Below are positions 43,390 through 52,806 of a DNA stretch of 64,000 nt, in pieces. The first letter of the stretch is position 1. Each line of letters starts with the position of its first letter. Position numbers and translations under genes: made by a program. The notes beneath the pieces were generated by a model. That model had not been told where the DNA came from. It searched no databases and saw only the letters and a list, made by a program, of their open reading frames with translations. The stretch lies in assembly GCF_003054045.1 (NCBI RefSeq), contig NZ_QBKH01000003.1:1-64000 (forward strand). The letters are read 5' to 3'. The stretch is from Sphingobacterium faecium. Its GTDB lineage: Bacteria > Bacteroidota > Bacteroidia > Sphingobacteriales > Sphingobacteriaceae.

Positions 43390-44964
43390 ATGATAGAGGT
43401 AAGACCAGATGAGGTTTCGGCAGTTTTAAGAGAACAATTGTCGGGCTTTAAATCAGAAGCCGAACTAGAGGAAGTTGGTACCGTACTTAGTATTGGTGAC
43501 GGTATTGCTCGTATTTACGGCTTAACTAAAGTTCAGTCCGGTGAATTGGTTGAATTTGATAACGGATTACAAGGTATTGTATTAAACTTAGAAGAAGACA
43601 ACGTTGGTGTTGTACTTTTAGGTCCTTCAGACATCGTAAAAGAAGGTGATACTATCAAACGTACTAATCGTATTGCATCTATTAAAGTAGGTGAAGGTAT
43701 GTGTGGTCGTGTTGTCAATACATTAGGTCAGCCAATTGATGGTAAAGGACCTATTACAGGTGAGACATACGAAATGCCAATCGAGCGTAAAGCTCCAGGT
43801 GTATTGTTCCGTCAGCCGGTAACGGAGCCATTACAAACAGGTATCAAAGCTATCGATGCCATGATTCCAGTAGGTCGTGGACAACGTGAGTTAGTGATCG
43901 GTGACCGTCAAACAGGTAAGACTGCTGTATGTATCGATACTATCTTAAACCAAAAGGAATTTTATGATGCAGGTCAACCGGTATTTTGTATCTACGTTGC
44001 AATTGGTCAAAAGAACTCTACAGTTGCGAATATCGTTCGTACTTTAGAAGAGCGTGGTGCAATGGCTTATACCGTTGTTGTTGCTGCCTCAGCTGCTGAT
44101 CCAGCTCCATTGCAATTCTACGCGCCAATGGCGGGTGCTGCTATCGGTGAATTCTTCCGTGATACAGGTCGTCCGGCTTTGATCGTATATGATGATTTAT
44201 CAAAACAAGCGGTAGCTTACCGTGAGGTTTCATTATTATTGAAAAGACCTCCGGGACGTGAAGCATATCCAGGTGACGTTTTCTACTTACATAGCCGTTT
44301 ATTAGAAAGAGCTGCGAAAATCAATGCTTCTGATGAGATTGCTAGAAATATGAATGATCTTCCTGAGTCTATCAAACACTTAGTAAAAGGTGGTGGTTCA
44401 TTGACTGCTCTTCCTATTATTGAGACTCAAGCGGGTGACGTTTCTGCCTATATCCCTACAAACGTAATCTCGATTACTGATGGTCAGATCTTCTTGGAGT
44501 CTAACTTGTTTAATGCAGGTATCCGTCCAGCGATCAACGTAGGTATCTCTGTATCACGTGTAGGTGGTAATGCACAAATCAAACCGATGAAAAAGGTTGC
44601 AGGTACGTTAAAATTAGATCAAGCACAATACCGTGAGTTAGAAGCTTTCGCGAAATTTGGTTCAGATCTAGATGCAGCAACTAAAGGAGTTTTAGACAAA
44701 GGTATCCGTAACGTTGAGATTTTGAAACAAGCTCAATATTCTCCAGTTTCTGTTGAAAAACAAGTGGCAATTATTTATGCGGGTACTAAAGGTTTATTCC
44801 GTTCTGTTCCTGTAAATAAAGTGAGAGAGTTTGAAGAAGAATACTTAACGTTGTTAGAGCAACGTCATCCAGAGGTTTTAAATGCTTTTAAAGCAGGTAA
44901 ATTCTCAGATGAGTTAACTTCAGTATTAGAAACAGTAGCTAAAGACTTAGCATCAAAATATTAA
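43390..44964 (+). CDS. atpA: ATP synthase subunit alpha
   Basis: A 524-residue F1 alpha subunit. Walker A GDRQTGKT, the alpha signature [21 protein letters not shown], and the helical C-terminus. The N-terminus [17 protein letters not shown] is typical. It carries the non-catalytic nucleotide sites. The catalytic beta gene atpD is not in this operon; in Bacteroidota atpD-atpC commonly lie elsewhere. Confidence 0.98.
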   Translation: MIEVRPDEVSAVLREQLSGFKSEAELEEVGTVLSIGDGIARIYGLTKVQSGELVEFDNGLQGIVLNLEEDNVGVVLLGPSDIVKEGDTIKRTNRIASIKVGEGMCGRVVNTLGQPIDGKGPITGETYEMPIERKAPGVLFRQPVTEPLQTGIKAIDAMIPVGRGQRELVIGDRQTGKTAVCIDTILNQKEFYDAGQPVFCIYVAIGQKNSTVANIVRTLEERGAMAYTVVVAASAADPAPLQFYAPMAGAAIGEFFRDTGRPALIVYDDLSKQAVAYREVSLLLKRPPGREAYPGDVFYLHSRLLERAAKINASDEIARNMNDLPESIKHLVKGGGSLTALPIIETQAGDVSAYIPTNVISITDGQIFLESNLFNAGIRPAINVGISVSRVGGNAQIKPMKKVAGTLKLDQAQYRELEAFAKFGSDLDAATKGVLDKGIRNVEILKQAQYSPVSVEKQVAIIYAGTKGLFRSVPVNKVREFEEEYLTLLEQRHPEVLNAFKAGKFSDELTSVLETVAKDLASKY

Positions 44965-44981
44965 TTAGATATGAGTATAGA

Positions 44982-45011
44982 GTATTGAGTATAGCGAGTT
45001 ATACTCAATAC
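44982..45011 (+). promoter_or_regulatory. perfect inverted repeat between atpA and atpG
   Basis: GTATTGAGTATA at 44982-44993 and its complement TATACTCAATAC at 45000-45011 with a six-base GCGAGT loop. The flanks carry further copies of the words GAGTAT and ACTCAATACTC (to about 45028), so the 79-base gap is largely made of repeated words. It could be a small dispersed repeat or a translational control hairpin ahead of atpG. Confidence 0.7.
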
Positions 45012-45043
45012 ACAGTACTCAATACTCAAATCTCAAATTAAAT

Positions 45044-45937
45044 ATGGCAAATTTAAAAGAAGTAAGAATCCGTATCGCATCGGTAACATCAACACAGCAG
45101 ATTACTAAGGCGATGAAAATGGTATCTGCAGCGAAATTAAAACGTGCTACTAATGCAATTGTTCAATTGCGTCCGTATGCGAATAAACTTCGTGAAATTT
45201 TGGCAGATGTATCTGCAAGTGTAGAAGGAAGTAATTCTCCTTATACGGTAGATCGTGAACCAAATAAGGTGTTGATTATTGTTGTTTCTTCTAATAGAGG
45301 TTTGGCTGGTGCTTTTAATGCGAATGCAATCAAAACTGCTAATAAGTTAGTTGCTGAAAAGTATGCTGATCAATTACGTAAAGGTGATGTGAGTATGATC
45401 ACCATTGGTAAAAAGGGATATGATTTCTATGCTAAAAAGCCTGCTTATAATATTATTGCCAATCATAGTGATTTATTCGGTGCTTTGAATTTTGAAAATA
45501 CTTCAAAAATCACTGAATTTGTAATGGAACAATTCAAAGAAGGTAACTTTGACCGTGTAGAAGTGGTGTATAACCAATTCAGAAATGCAGCGGTACAAAT
45601 CTTGACTTCGGAGCAAATTTTACCATTACTTCCTACGGAAGATACCCTTTCGACTAAGGAAAAAACTGCTGAGGTTGATTATATTATCGAACCTTCGAAA
45701 GAGAAGATCATTGAGGAATTAATTCCTAAAGCTATTAAAATTCAATTATACAAAGCTATTTTGGATTCTCATGCTTCTGAGCATGGTGCCCGTATGACTG
45801 CAATGGATAAAGCAACTGATAATGCTGGAGATTTGTTAAAAGCATTAAAGCTTTCATACAACCAAGCTCGTCAGGCTGCTATTACGACAGAGTTAACAGA
45901 GATTGTTTCTGGTGCAGCTGCATTATCAAACGGATAA
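45044..45937 (+). CDS. atpG: ATP synthase subunit gamma
   Basis: A 297-residue central stalk subunit. The N-terminal coiled-coil helix (MANLKEVRIRIASVTSTQQITKAMKMVSAAKLKRA) and the C-terminal ASEHGARMTAMDKATDNAGDLLKALKLSYNQARQAAITTEL signature are conserved. Last gene of the operon; a terminator follows. Confidence 0.97.
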   Translation: MANLKEVRIRIASVTSTQQITKAMKMVSAAKLKRATNAIVQLRPYANKLREILADVSASVEGSNSPYTVDREPNKVLIIVVSSNRGLAGAFNANAIKTANKLVAEKYADQLRKGDVSMITIGKKGYDFYAKKPAYNIIANHSDLFGALNFENTSKITEFVMEQFKEGNFDRVEVVYNQFRNAAVQILTSEQILPLLPTEDTLSTKEKTAEVDYIIEPSKEKIIEELIPKAIKIQLYKAILDSHASEHGARMTAMDKATDNAGDLLKALKLSYNQARQAAITTELTEIVSGAAALSNG

Positions 45938-45958
45938 TTAAGATTAATATCAATATAG

Positions 45959-45995
45959 AAAAAGGCGATGAATTAGTTTTCATCGCCTTTTTTAT
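45959..45995. terminator. bidirectional terminator after atpG
   Basis: AAAAAGGCGATGAA / TTTCATCGCCTTTTTT stem with a short loop and T-run. It ends the atp operon and overlaps the stop codon region of the convergent GDYXXLXY gene. Confidence 0.93.
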
Positions 45996-46480
45996 TTAAT
46001 GAGTTTTTCATCTTCATTATAGAGTCCAATTAATAAGCTATTTCCTTTATTATCGACTTTAATTCCTCCAAATTTAGCCGATTCATATCTTTGAGCATGA
46101 CCTTCTTGAAAAAAGAAAGACTCTGCACCAATATTTAAATTATTGATGTTGGACTTTGTATAATTAATTAAAAATTCATTGTTATTTAATGGTGTCGTAT
46201 GCTGTTGAACGCGTACTCCTTTTGCTATGCTCTTTTCATTTAATTTGACAACAATATATCCTCTCAATGCAGCCTCTTGTGTATCAAGGCTATCTGCTAT
46301 GCTATATCTTAATTGCATGTAATCACCTTGCATAAGTGATCTTGGATCTATAGGAGATAATTCTAAAAGGATCAGTTTTCCGTTTTTAAGGATGTTTTCT
46401 TTTTGAATTATCGTGAAACTAAAGTAAGCAATTATGGCGATCAGATTAGCAGCGATAATCCAGTTTTTATATTTTTTCAT
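45992..46480 (-). CDS. GDYXXLXY-family membrane-anchored protein
   Basis: A 162-residue protein with one N-terminal membrane helix (WIIAANLIAIIAYFSFTII). The MQGDYMQLRY motif near residues 50-59 gives the GDYXXLXY family its name. The rest is a beta-rich domain, probably periplasmic. Third gene of an operon with DUF2157 and DUF4401 proteins, overlapping the DUF4401 gene by 14 bases. The three are commonly found together, sometimes with DUF4401 and DUF2157 fused; their function is unknown. Confidence 0.88.
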   Translation of the reverse strand: MKKYKNWIIAANLIAIIAYFSFTIIQKENILKNGKLILLELSPIDPRSLMQGDYMQLRYSIADSLDTQEAALRGYIVVKLNEKSIAKGVRVQQHTTPLNNNEFLINYTKSNINNLNIGAESFFFQEGHAQRYESAKFGGIKVDNKGNSLLIGLYNEDEKLIK

Positions 46481-47558
46481 TGTTGATCTTTTTTGAATTT
46501 ATAACATAATAAATAGCTAAAAATACGAATCCAGATAGCATTAAAAAGATGGATTTGGTTAATAACGAAAAGTTTAGGTTGTAGTAAAAATGCCATAGAA
46601 AAAACAGCAATGCAATGATGCCGATAGAAAGCCCAAATTTATATTGATAATAAAAGCAAAGTAATATAAGGATTATGGCTCCAGATATTCCTGGATTAAT
46701 AATTGTTGAAACGAGGATCAATATGACGAGTATATAAATTAGAATGCTTTTATTAGCCATTCTATTATCAAATTTTTGTATGATTTTGCGGACCAAGTAC
46801 AGTATTACAACTGAATATGCTACAGATAGTGTATACAGTGCGATTGCTGTATTATTGTCATATGTTTCATATGTCTTGAAATGTGATAGGACAATATAGG
46901 CCGTCGTTGCTATGGTTGAAAGGGTGAGTGCTATTCTTAGAGATTGATAAATTGTACTCATGATATTTCTTTTCGAAAGAAGAAGTGCTTCTTGCATTAG
47001 TACATACATTAACGCCACCATCAGCACGATATTCATGAGTGCGATCCATACTAGATGATCGGTATTGTAACTGATTAATGCGATCAACGCGTAGATTATA
47101 CACAGTATATTTAATAGTGAAATAAGATAACGCTGTACTATAGCTAATGTAGATAAATTGATGACGAGGCATAGGATGAGTATATTGTTTATATGGTCAG
47201 TATCTATACCATATATCAACATCCATCCGCCTACGATATATGAGGTAATACTAGCCGTATCTATGATAATGCTATTGTATTTTTTGATACAGTATATGGC
47301 GATAATAAGAAAAAGGCTACCACATATGATTAAGTTCAACTTATCATCTAGAAGATTTAATGAAAATAAAGCTCCTAAAAAGCTCAAGACACTGATGATA
47401 ACGCCGAGTATAGATAGAATTTTTATGGTTATGTTGGTTCTATTTTCATCTAAATGTTGGTATGTTGCTAATACCTCATTCGTATTAATTTGAAAAGCAG
47501 GATCACTGTCGCGGCTTAACGTTTCTATTTTTTCAACTATTTCTTGTCTATTTTTCAT
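46467..47558 (-). CDS. DUF4401 polytopic membrane protein
   Basis: A 363-residue protein with about ten or more hydrophobic helices after a short charged N-terminus (ENRTNITIKILSILGVIISVLSFLGALFSL). The architecture fits DUF4401. It overlaps its neighbours on both sides (11 bases with DUF2157, 14 with GDYXXLXY), so translation is probably coupled. Function unknown. Confidence 0.85.
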   Translation of the reverse strand: MKNRQEIVEKIETLSRDSDPAFQINTNEVLATYQHLDENRTNITIKILSILGVIISVLSFLGALFSLNLLDDKLNLIICGSLFLIIAIYCIKKYNSIIIDTASITSYIVGGWMLIYGIDTDHINNILILCLVINLSTLAIVQRYLISLLNILCIIYALIALISYNTDHLVWIALMNIVLMVALMYVLMQEALLLSKRNIMSTIYQSLRIALTLSTIATTAYIVLSHFKTYETYDNNTAIALYTLSVAYSVVILYLVRKIIQKFDNRMANKSILIYILVILILVSTIINPGISGAIILILLCFYYQYKFGLSIGIIALLFFLWHFYYNLNFSLLTKSIFLMLSGFVFLAIYYVINSKKINNEKI

Positions 47559-48501
47559 TTGTCCATTTTCTTTGCAGGTTCAATAGGAATTTGATGAGCG
47601 CTGTCACGGTGATGATAACAAAAATACTAATGAAAAAGAATATGAAATCTTCATTAAAAATATGAATCAAGATGCTGTTGACGATGATTAATAAACTAAA
47701 GCCTATGGTTCCAATAAAAAATGTGCTTTTATTTATTTGTGCATATTTCATACAATACGCATAGAAAGCTAAAGTACCTATGATTAATAATAATCCTTGT
47801 TGTAATTTTGAATCGAATATCGACAAGGAAATCCCTACTGTGGCTATTGAAGTCACTGTAAGAACTAAGGTATTTCTAAACCATAAAGGAATATCTGTTT
47901 TATAATACTTGGTTAGTGCTAATAATGCTGTGCATACAATGCCATTAAGGAAAAATAGTAGTGTGTAGAGTGCTATCGAATTAAGGTTATTTTGCACTTG
48001 ATCATTGAACAATATAATCGTGGTATTGATCAGTACCATGTAAATTAACCACAAGGGATAGAAATGTGTTGTGATGACCCAGATTGTAATGAATATTGTC
48101 CAGGCCAGAAAAAAGTCATATGCATTAGCTCCCGTTTGATAAATTTGGCCAAATACTGCAAATAATACCCCAACCAGCATGGCTGCAGCGGTTATTAACA
48201 TTTTCTTATAGATTTCCTTTATTTTTAATTGAAACGAACAGGTTATACAGATTATCAATAATAAGAGGATAACGCCTATTTTGATAAATTTGTTGAGTTC
48301 AGCCCAATTGAATGCGAAGAAAAATATAATTCCGGATACAACAAAACCTATCCCTAAGACGAGTAAAAATAGATCTAAAAATTTTTTCCAATCTTTTGGT
48401 TTGGCATATACATACTGTTCCAATAGATATTCGATTTGTTTTCTTGACCGATTACTGTGTTTACTCGTAATAGCGATGTCTTCTCGATCTATTTTTTCCA
48501 T
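47548..48501 (-). CDS. DUF2157 polytopic membrane protein
   Basis: A 317-residue protein. The N-terminal 25 residues before KPKDWKKFLDLFLLVLGIGFVVSGIIFFFAFNWAELNKF are the DUF2157 hallmark (a short helical segment, then a helix pair with FFFAFNW). About nine more helices follow. First gene of the three-gene operon. The intergenic region upstream contains the DnaA-box-like palindrome at 48608-48654, so this operon could be affected by whatever binds there. Confidence 0.86.
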   Translation of the reverse strand: MEKIDREDIAITSKHSNRSRKQIEYLLEQYVYAKPKDWKKFLDLFLLVLGIGFVVSGIIFFFAFNWAELNKFIKIGVILLLLIICITCSFQLKIKEIYKKMLITAAAMLVGVLFAVFGQIYQTGANAYDFFLAWTIFITIWVITTHFYPLWLIYMVLINTTIILFNDQVQNNLNSIALYTLLFFLNGIVCTALLALTKYYKTDIPLWFRNTLVLTVTSIATVGISLSIFDSKLQQGLLLIIGTLAFYAYCMKYAQINKSTFFIGTIGFSLLIIVNSILIHIFNEDFIFFFISIFVIITVTALIKFLLNLQRKWTNEK

Positions 48502-48607
48502 TATTAAATTTAATAATAAATAGTGGTAATTAGGAGATATCGTTTTTACGATTTACTAAATCATAGGGGATAGGGGGAATCTTTCTTAATTAGGATGTTC
48601 TATTAGG

Positions 48608-48654
48608 TTTTCCACATGAGTTATCAACATTATGTTAATAACTCATGTGGAAAA
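48608..48654. repeat. 47-bp near-palindrome of DnaA-box-like words
   Basis: Seventeen-base perfect arms (48608-48624 and 48638-48654) enclose a smaller palindrome (AACAT T ATGTT); only one central pair (C/A at 48625/48637) is mismatched. The outer ends are TTTTCCACA and TGTGGAAAA, and TTATCAACA (48621-48629) lies inside. Each differs by one base from the DnaA box TTATCCACA. A fourth word, TGTTAATAA, is two changes away. There is no T-run, so it is not a normal terminator. It may be a DnaA-binding site or an origin-related element. Confidence 0.6.
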
Positions 48655-48730
48655 GTGGATATTTCAAATGATTGAACAATCAACACGATCTATAAGTAAG
48701 CCTGCAGATTGTTAATATCCTTTAAAATGA

Positions 48731-48766
48731 AAAGAGCTCAGCTATTTTATAGTAAACGAGCTCTTA
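48731..48766 (-). terminator. terminator of the fabH gene
   Basis: On the minus strand AAGAGCTCG / CTGAGCTCTT stem with a T-run, about 27 bases after the fabH stop. Loop of about 16 bases. Confidence 0.65.
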
Positions 48767-48792
48767 CTTATAGGGGGGGTGTGCAAAAAACA

Positions 48793-49839
48793 TTACCAGC
48801 GTATCAAAGCCGACCCCCAAGTAAATCCAGCACCAAATGCTGCTAGACAAATGAGATCACCGTCTTTTATTTTTCCAGCTTCCCATGCTTCGCATAATGC
48901 AATTGGAACAGATGCAGCGGTGGTATTTCCATATTTTTGAATATTATTGAATACTTGATCGTCACTGAGTTTAAGTGTCTTTTGAATGAACTGTGAAATT
49001 CTCAAATTTGCTTGATGGGGTACTAACAAGTTAATATCTTGCGTAGTTAGGTTATTTTTAGTCAATGCTTCGCCAATTACTTCCGGAAATTTTACTACTG
49101 CTTTTTTAAATACAGCTTGACCATCCATTACTGGAAATGCAGTTCCATCTTCCAACATCTCTGCTGTTATGAGCATTCCTCCGAGTTCTTGTTCAGGCCA
49201 TTTTGGTTTTTCATCTAGCCAAATACCGCCTGAAGCACCAGGATAATACATCGCTAATTTTTCAGCCTCGGCACCATCAGCGTGTAGATGGGTACTTAAT
49301 ATTCCCTTATTGGCTTCTTCTGTCGGTTGAAGTACAACAGCTCCTGCTCCATCTCCAAATATAACGGATACGTTGCGACCTCTTGTTGAGTAATCTAAAG
49401 CAAATGAATGTTTTTCTGAACCTACTACTAAAATATTTTTATACATTCCAGTTTTAATAAACTGATCGGCAACAGATAATGCATATATAAATCCTGAGCA
49501 TTGATTTCGAATATCCAAAGCACCGACTTCTTTCATTCCCATTTCTCTTTGAAGTAAAACCCCGCAACCAGGAAAGTAGTAATCCGGTGATAATGTTGCA
49601 AAGATGATGAAATCAATTTCTTCAGCAGTTGTATTGGCACGCTCAATCGCTATTTTTGAAGCCTCAACAGCCATAGTTGTGGTCGTTTCGCCAATTCTAT
49701 CGGCATATCTTCTTTCTTTTATACCTGTCCTTTCTTGAATCCATTCATCGCTCGTATCCATAAAACGAGTTAAATCTTGGTTGGTATATACATTCTTTGG
49801 TACATAGTATCCTATACCTGCAATTTTGGATTGAAACAT
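48793..49839 (-). CDS. fabH: 3-oxoacyl-ACP synthase III
   Basis: A 348-residue KAS III enzyme that starts fatty acid synthesis by condensing an acyl-CoA with malonyl-ACP. The catalytic triad is C114 in RNQCSGFIYAL, H275 in PHQANLR and N305 in YGNTTAAS. SDEWIQERTGIKERRYA at the N-terminus is typical. It is somewhat longer than E. coli FabH (317) because of an insertion around residues 185-235. It lacks plsX-rpmF neighbours, which usually flank the primary fabH, so it may be a second paralogue with a different acyl preference. Confidence 0.92.
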   Translation of the reverse strand: MFQSKIAGIGYYVPKNVYTNQDLTRFMDTSDEWIQERTGIKERRYADRIGETTTTMAVEASKIAIERANTTAEEIDFIIFATLSPDYYFPGCGVLLQREMGMKEVGALDIRNQCSGFIYALSVADQFIKTGMYKNILVVGSEKHSFALDYSTRGRNVSVIFGDGAGAVVLQPTEEANKGILSTHLHADGAEAEKLAMYYPGASGGIWLDEKPKWPEQELGGMLITAEMLEDGTAFPVMDGQAVFKKAVVKFPEVIGEALTKNNLTTQDINLLVPHQANLRISQFIQKTLKLSDDQVFNNIQKYGNTTAASVPIALCEAWEAGKIKDGDLICLAAFGAGFTWGSALIRW

Positions 49840-49899
49840 TTGCTTATATTTATGTTAAGTTCAAATTAAGTAAAATTACGTATTTTTTGAAAATTACAG

Positions 49900-49907
49900 T
49901 ACTTTTG
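49900..49907 (+). promoter_or_regulatory. -7 element of clpS
   Basis: TACTTTTG fits TAnnTTTG and ends four bases before the ATG at 49912. Transcription is therefore expected to start at the A of the start codon or one base before (leaderless). No -33 TTG at the usual distance. Confidence 0.45.
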
Positions 49908-49911
49908 TATC

Positions 49912-50193
49912 ATGAGTACAGAAACTGCACAAGAAACCTATTCCTTATCCGAAATTTTAGCTTCCGTTAAAGAGTCCAATCGACTAATTCTCTGGAATGA
50001 TGATATCAATACGTTCGATCATGTTATTTTTTGTATGATGCATCATCTGCAATACTCAGAGCCTGAATCTGAAAGGATTGCATTTAAAGTTCATAATGAG
50101 GGTAAGTGCGCTGTTCTGGAAGGGTCGATGACTGAAATGGAAGTGTACAGGAAAATTTTGAAGGCAGAGGGTCTGACTGTTTCTGTGGAGTAA
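49912..50193 (+). CDS. clpS: ClpS-like N-end rule adaptor
   Basis: A 93-residue adaptor for the ClpAP/ClpCP protease. The core RLILWNDDINTFDHVIFCMMHHL (D30/D31 of the N-degron pocket) and H61 in IAFKVHNEGKCAV are conserved. ClpS hands proteins with Phe, Leu, Trp or Tyr at the N-terminus to the protease. It is slightly shorter than the E. coli protein and complete. Monocistronic. Confidence 0.9.
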   Translation: MSTETAQETYSLSEILASVKESNRLILWNDDINTFDHVIFCMMHHLQYSEPESERIAFKVHNEGKCAVLEGSMTEMEVYRKILKAEGLTVSVE

Positions 50194-50298
50194 TTGTCAT
50201 CAATATTTCCTGATCATATTAAGTAATAAAGTGGTTACGAGTCGTTTTAGTTCAACAAAAAAATACATTTTTGTAACATTACAGCTTATAACTATATT

Positions 50299-52749
50299 AT
50301 GTTCTCTAAAAATCACACCTATTTCTCTGCTTTTTTAATTATAATTTTATTCTTTCCGATATTTACTTTTGCTCAATCTAGTAAAATATCTGCCATACTT
50401 GTAGATGAAAAAACTGGTGCTACTGTCAATTATGCAAGTGCTTCTTTACTAACTGGTGCAGCTCAAGCTTATTTAAAAGGTACCCAATCTGATGATAAAG
50501 GTGTTATCACTTTCCAAGATGTTCCGAATGGTACTTTCACCTTGCGTGTTACTTATGTTGGCTACTCTGATTTAATAAAAACAAATATTATTGTTTCAAA
50601 TGCTTCAAATTTAGATCTTGGCAAATTGATGCTTAAGTCTTCTGGTGAATTGTTGAGTGAGGTTGTTGTAGAAGGAAGGGTTCCAGCGATGCAAATTGGG
50701 ATTGATCGCAAGATATTTAATGTAGGAGAGAGCTTAGTGAGTGCTGGAGGTACCGCGACTGATTTATTGGCCAATGTCCCTACTTTGCAAGTTGATCAAG
50801 ATGGTACGGTTAGTCTCAGAGGTTCGAGTGTTAAAATTTTAATTGATGGCAAGGAATCTGCCATGGCAGGAAATGATGTGACAGCCTTATTACAGAGCTT
50901 ACCGGCGAATTCCATTGATAAAGTGGAGATTATTACGAATCCTTCTTCTAAATATGATGCCGAAGGACAGACGGGCATTGTGAACATTGTCTTGAAAAAA
51001 AATATACGGACGGGTCTGAATGGTGCTGTTAATGCTTCGGCAGGTTCTTATGATAACTACATGGCTGGTCTGACACTTAATTACCGGGACAAGAAGTTTA
51101 ATTATTTTGGAAGCTATAATTTTAACCGCCGTAATATGGTGGGTAGCGGTAAGGTGGATAACACTTTATTAGATAATAATAGTCGCATCTATAATGAATC
51201 TGAGTCTTCTCGTAAAGGGAAGGGACATAATGTTAAAGCGGGAGTGGATTATAACATAACGGATCATACTACCGTGGGGCTTTCTGGTAATATGAGCATC
51301 CGTAATAATGACCGTTCTGAAGATCTGAATTATCAATATTTCAATCACCCTACACTTATAGGTACTAGTAATCGTACTTCACGTCAATTTGAAGATGACT
51401 TTGCGTACGACTTGAATTTTGATTTTAGACATCAATTTAAGCGATCTGGTGAAGAATTGACGGCTAATGCTAGCTACGGAAATGATAAAGAGGATGGAAC
51501 AAATGATTTCGTACAAGAGTTTAGTGGTCCCACTCTGGGTAGTGGTCGTAAAAATGTGACTTCTGAAAACGGAAAGGTGATCAACTTACAAGCTGATTAT
51601 GTTTTACCTTTTTCTGAGACCAGTAAGTTTGAAGCTGGATACCGGACGCAGATCAGAAAATCTTTTGATACGCAGTTTTCAGATACGTTGGTTGTAAGTA
51701 ATGGGGATTATCTGCCCGATTATAAGATCAGTAATGATTTTGACTTTACAAGTACCGTTCATGCTTTATATGTGAATTATCAGAATAAATTAAGCAAAAG
51801 GATTGGTTATCAATTGGGATTACGTGGCGAGCAGTTTGAATTAAAATCAACTTACTTTTCAAAGGATCCTGACGTACTTGATAAAGAAACAAATGCTAAT
51901 CAGGATTTCTTTCGCTTGTACCCGACTGTTTTCTTGACGTACGATCTGGATGATAATGGTGATAATAAGTTGCAGTTGAGTTATTCTAGAAGAGTGCAGC
52001 GCGCCAGAGGGTGGCAGATCAATCCATTTCCTGATGTGACCGATAATATGAACCAACGCCAGGGTAATCCAAATCTGAAACCTGAAGATGTACATGCTTT
52101 TGAGTTAAGCTATGCAAAAACTTTTGGTAAAGTAAACTTGGTCAGTTCAGCATATTTTAACCATACCAATGAAGTGATTCAACCTTACGTATTCTTTGTG
52201 GATTCAAATAGTGTGACTTACAGTAAATGGGAAAATTTAACAAGCCGTAATTTATCTGGTCTTGAATTTATTGCTAAAGTAAATGCAACAAAAGATTTTG
52301 ATTTTACATTCAACCTGAACTTGATCAATACCAATTTTAAAGCGAATGACTTGTACCAGTTGCCCAGTAGGAAGGGATTTTCTTATAATTCTAATTTAAC
52401 CATGAACTATAGGATGACACCAACATTTTCTGCACAGGTTAGAGGCGAATATAATTCTTCTCGAGTAATGGCTCAAGGTAAGATGAATGCGATGAAAGGT
52501 ATAGATGTAGCTTTGAAAAAAGACGTCTTTAATAAGAAAGCTTCTGTTATGCTGAATGTACGTGATGTATTTAATTCTAGAAAAATGGAAGGGTATACGG
52601 AGACACCGAAGTTGATTTCTAATTTTGAAAGACGCTGGATGAAAAGGATGGTTACTTTGTCAGTTTCGTATCGATTCGGAGGCCAGGATTTAACAAAGTC
52701 TAAGAAAAAGGAGACCAATACAAATGAAATATCCGGAGAAGAATATTAA
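50299..52749 (+). CDS. TonB-dependent receptor, OMP_b-brl_3 type
   Basis: An 816-residue outer-membrane protein. Signal peptide 1-26 (ending TFAQ), a carboxypeptidase-regulatory-like beta-sandwich (ISAILVDEKTGATVNYASA, GVITFQDVPNGTFTLRVTYVGYSD), a plug domain (GTATDLLANVPTLQVDQDGTVSLRGSSVKILIDG), and a beta-barrel with RRVQRARGWQINPFPDVTDNMNQRQGNPNLKPEDVHAFELSY. It lacks a SusD partner, so it is not a polysaccharide SusC. Receptors of this group are common in Bacteroidota, with substrates mostly unknown. Followed by the DUF1080 hydrolase after 57 bases with no evident terminator. Confidence 0.92.
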   Translation: MFSKNHTYFSAFLIIILFFPIFTFAQSSKISAILVDEKTGATVNYASASLLTGAAQAYLKGTQSDDKGVITFQDVPNGTFTLRVTYVGYSDLIKTNIIVSNASNLDLGKLMLKSSGELLSEVVVEGRVPAMQIGIDRKIFNVGESLVSAGGTATDLLANVPTLQVDQDGTVSLRGSSVKILIDGKESAMAGNDVTALLQSLPANSIDKVEIITNPSSKYDAEGQTGIVNIVLKKNIRTGLNGAVNASAGSYDNYMAGLTLNYRDKKFNYFGSYNFNRRNMVGSGKVDNTLLDNNSRIYNESESSRKGKGHNVKAGVDYNITDHTTVGLSGNMSIRNNDRSEDLNYQYFNHPTLIGTSNRTSRQFEDDFAYDLNFDFRHQFKRSGEELTANASYGNDKEDGTNDFVQEFSGPTLGSGRKNVTSENGKVINLQADYVLPFSETSKFEAGYRTQIRKSFDTQFSDTLVVSNGDYLPDYKISNDFDFTSTVHALYVNYQNKLSKRIGYQLGLRGEQFELKSTYFSKDPDVLDKETNANQDFFRLYPTVFLTYDLDDNGDNKLQLSYSRRVQRARGWQINPFPDVTDNMNQRQGNPNLKPEDVHAFELSYAKTFGKVNLVSSAYFNHTNEVIQPYVFFVDSNSVTYSKWENLTSRNLSGLEFIAKVNATKDFDFTFNLNLINTNFKANDLYQLPSRKGFSYNSNLTMNYRMTPTFSAQVRGEYNSSRVMAQGKMNAMKGIDVALKKDVFNKKASVMLNVRDVFNSRKMEGYTETPKLISNFERRWMKRMVTLSVSYRFGGQDLTKSKKKETNTNEISGEEY

Positions 52750-52806
52750 GATATATTCTTGATTCCGATGATTTTTTTTTAAATTTAATCCATATAAATA
52801 CTAGAT

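Noticed and set aside
50299..52749. SusC-type starch/glycan importer
   Set aside because: No SusD neighbour, and the sequence fits the OMP_b-brl_3 receptor group instead.
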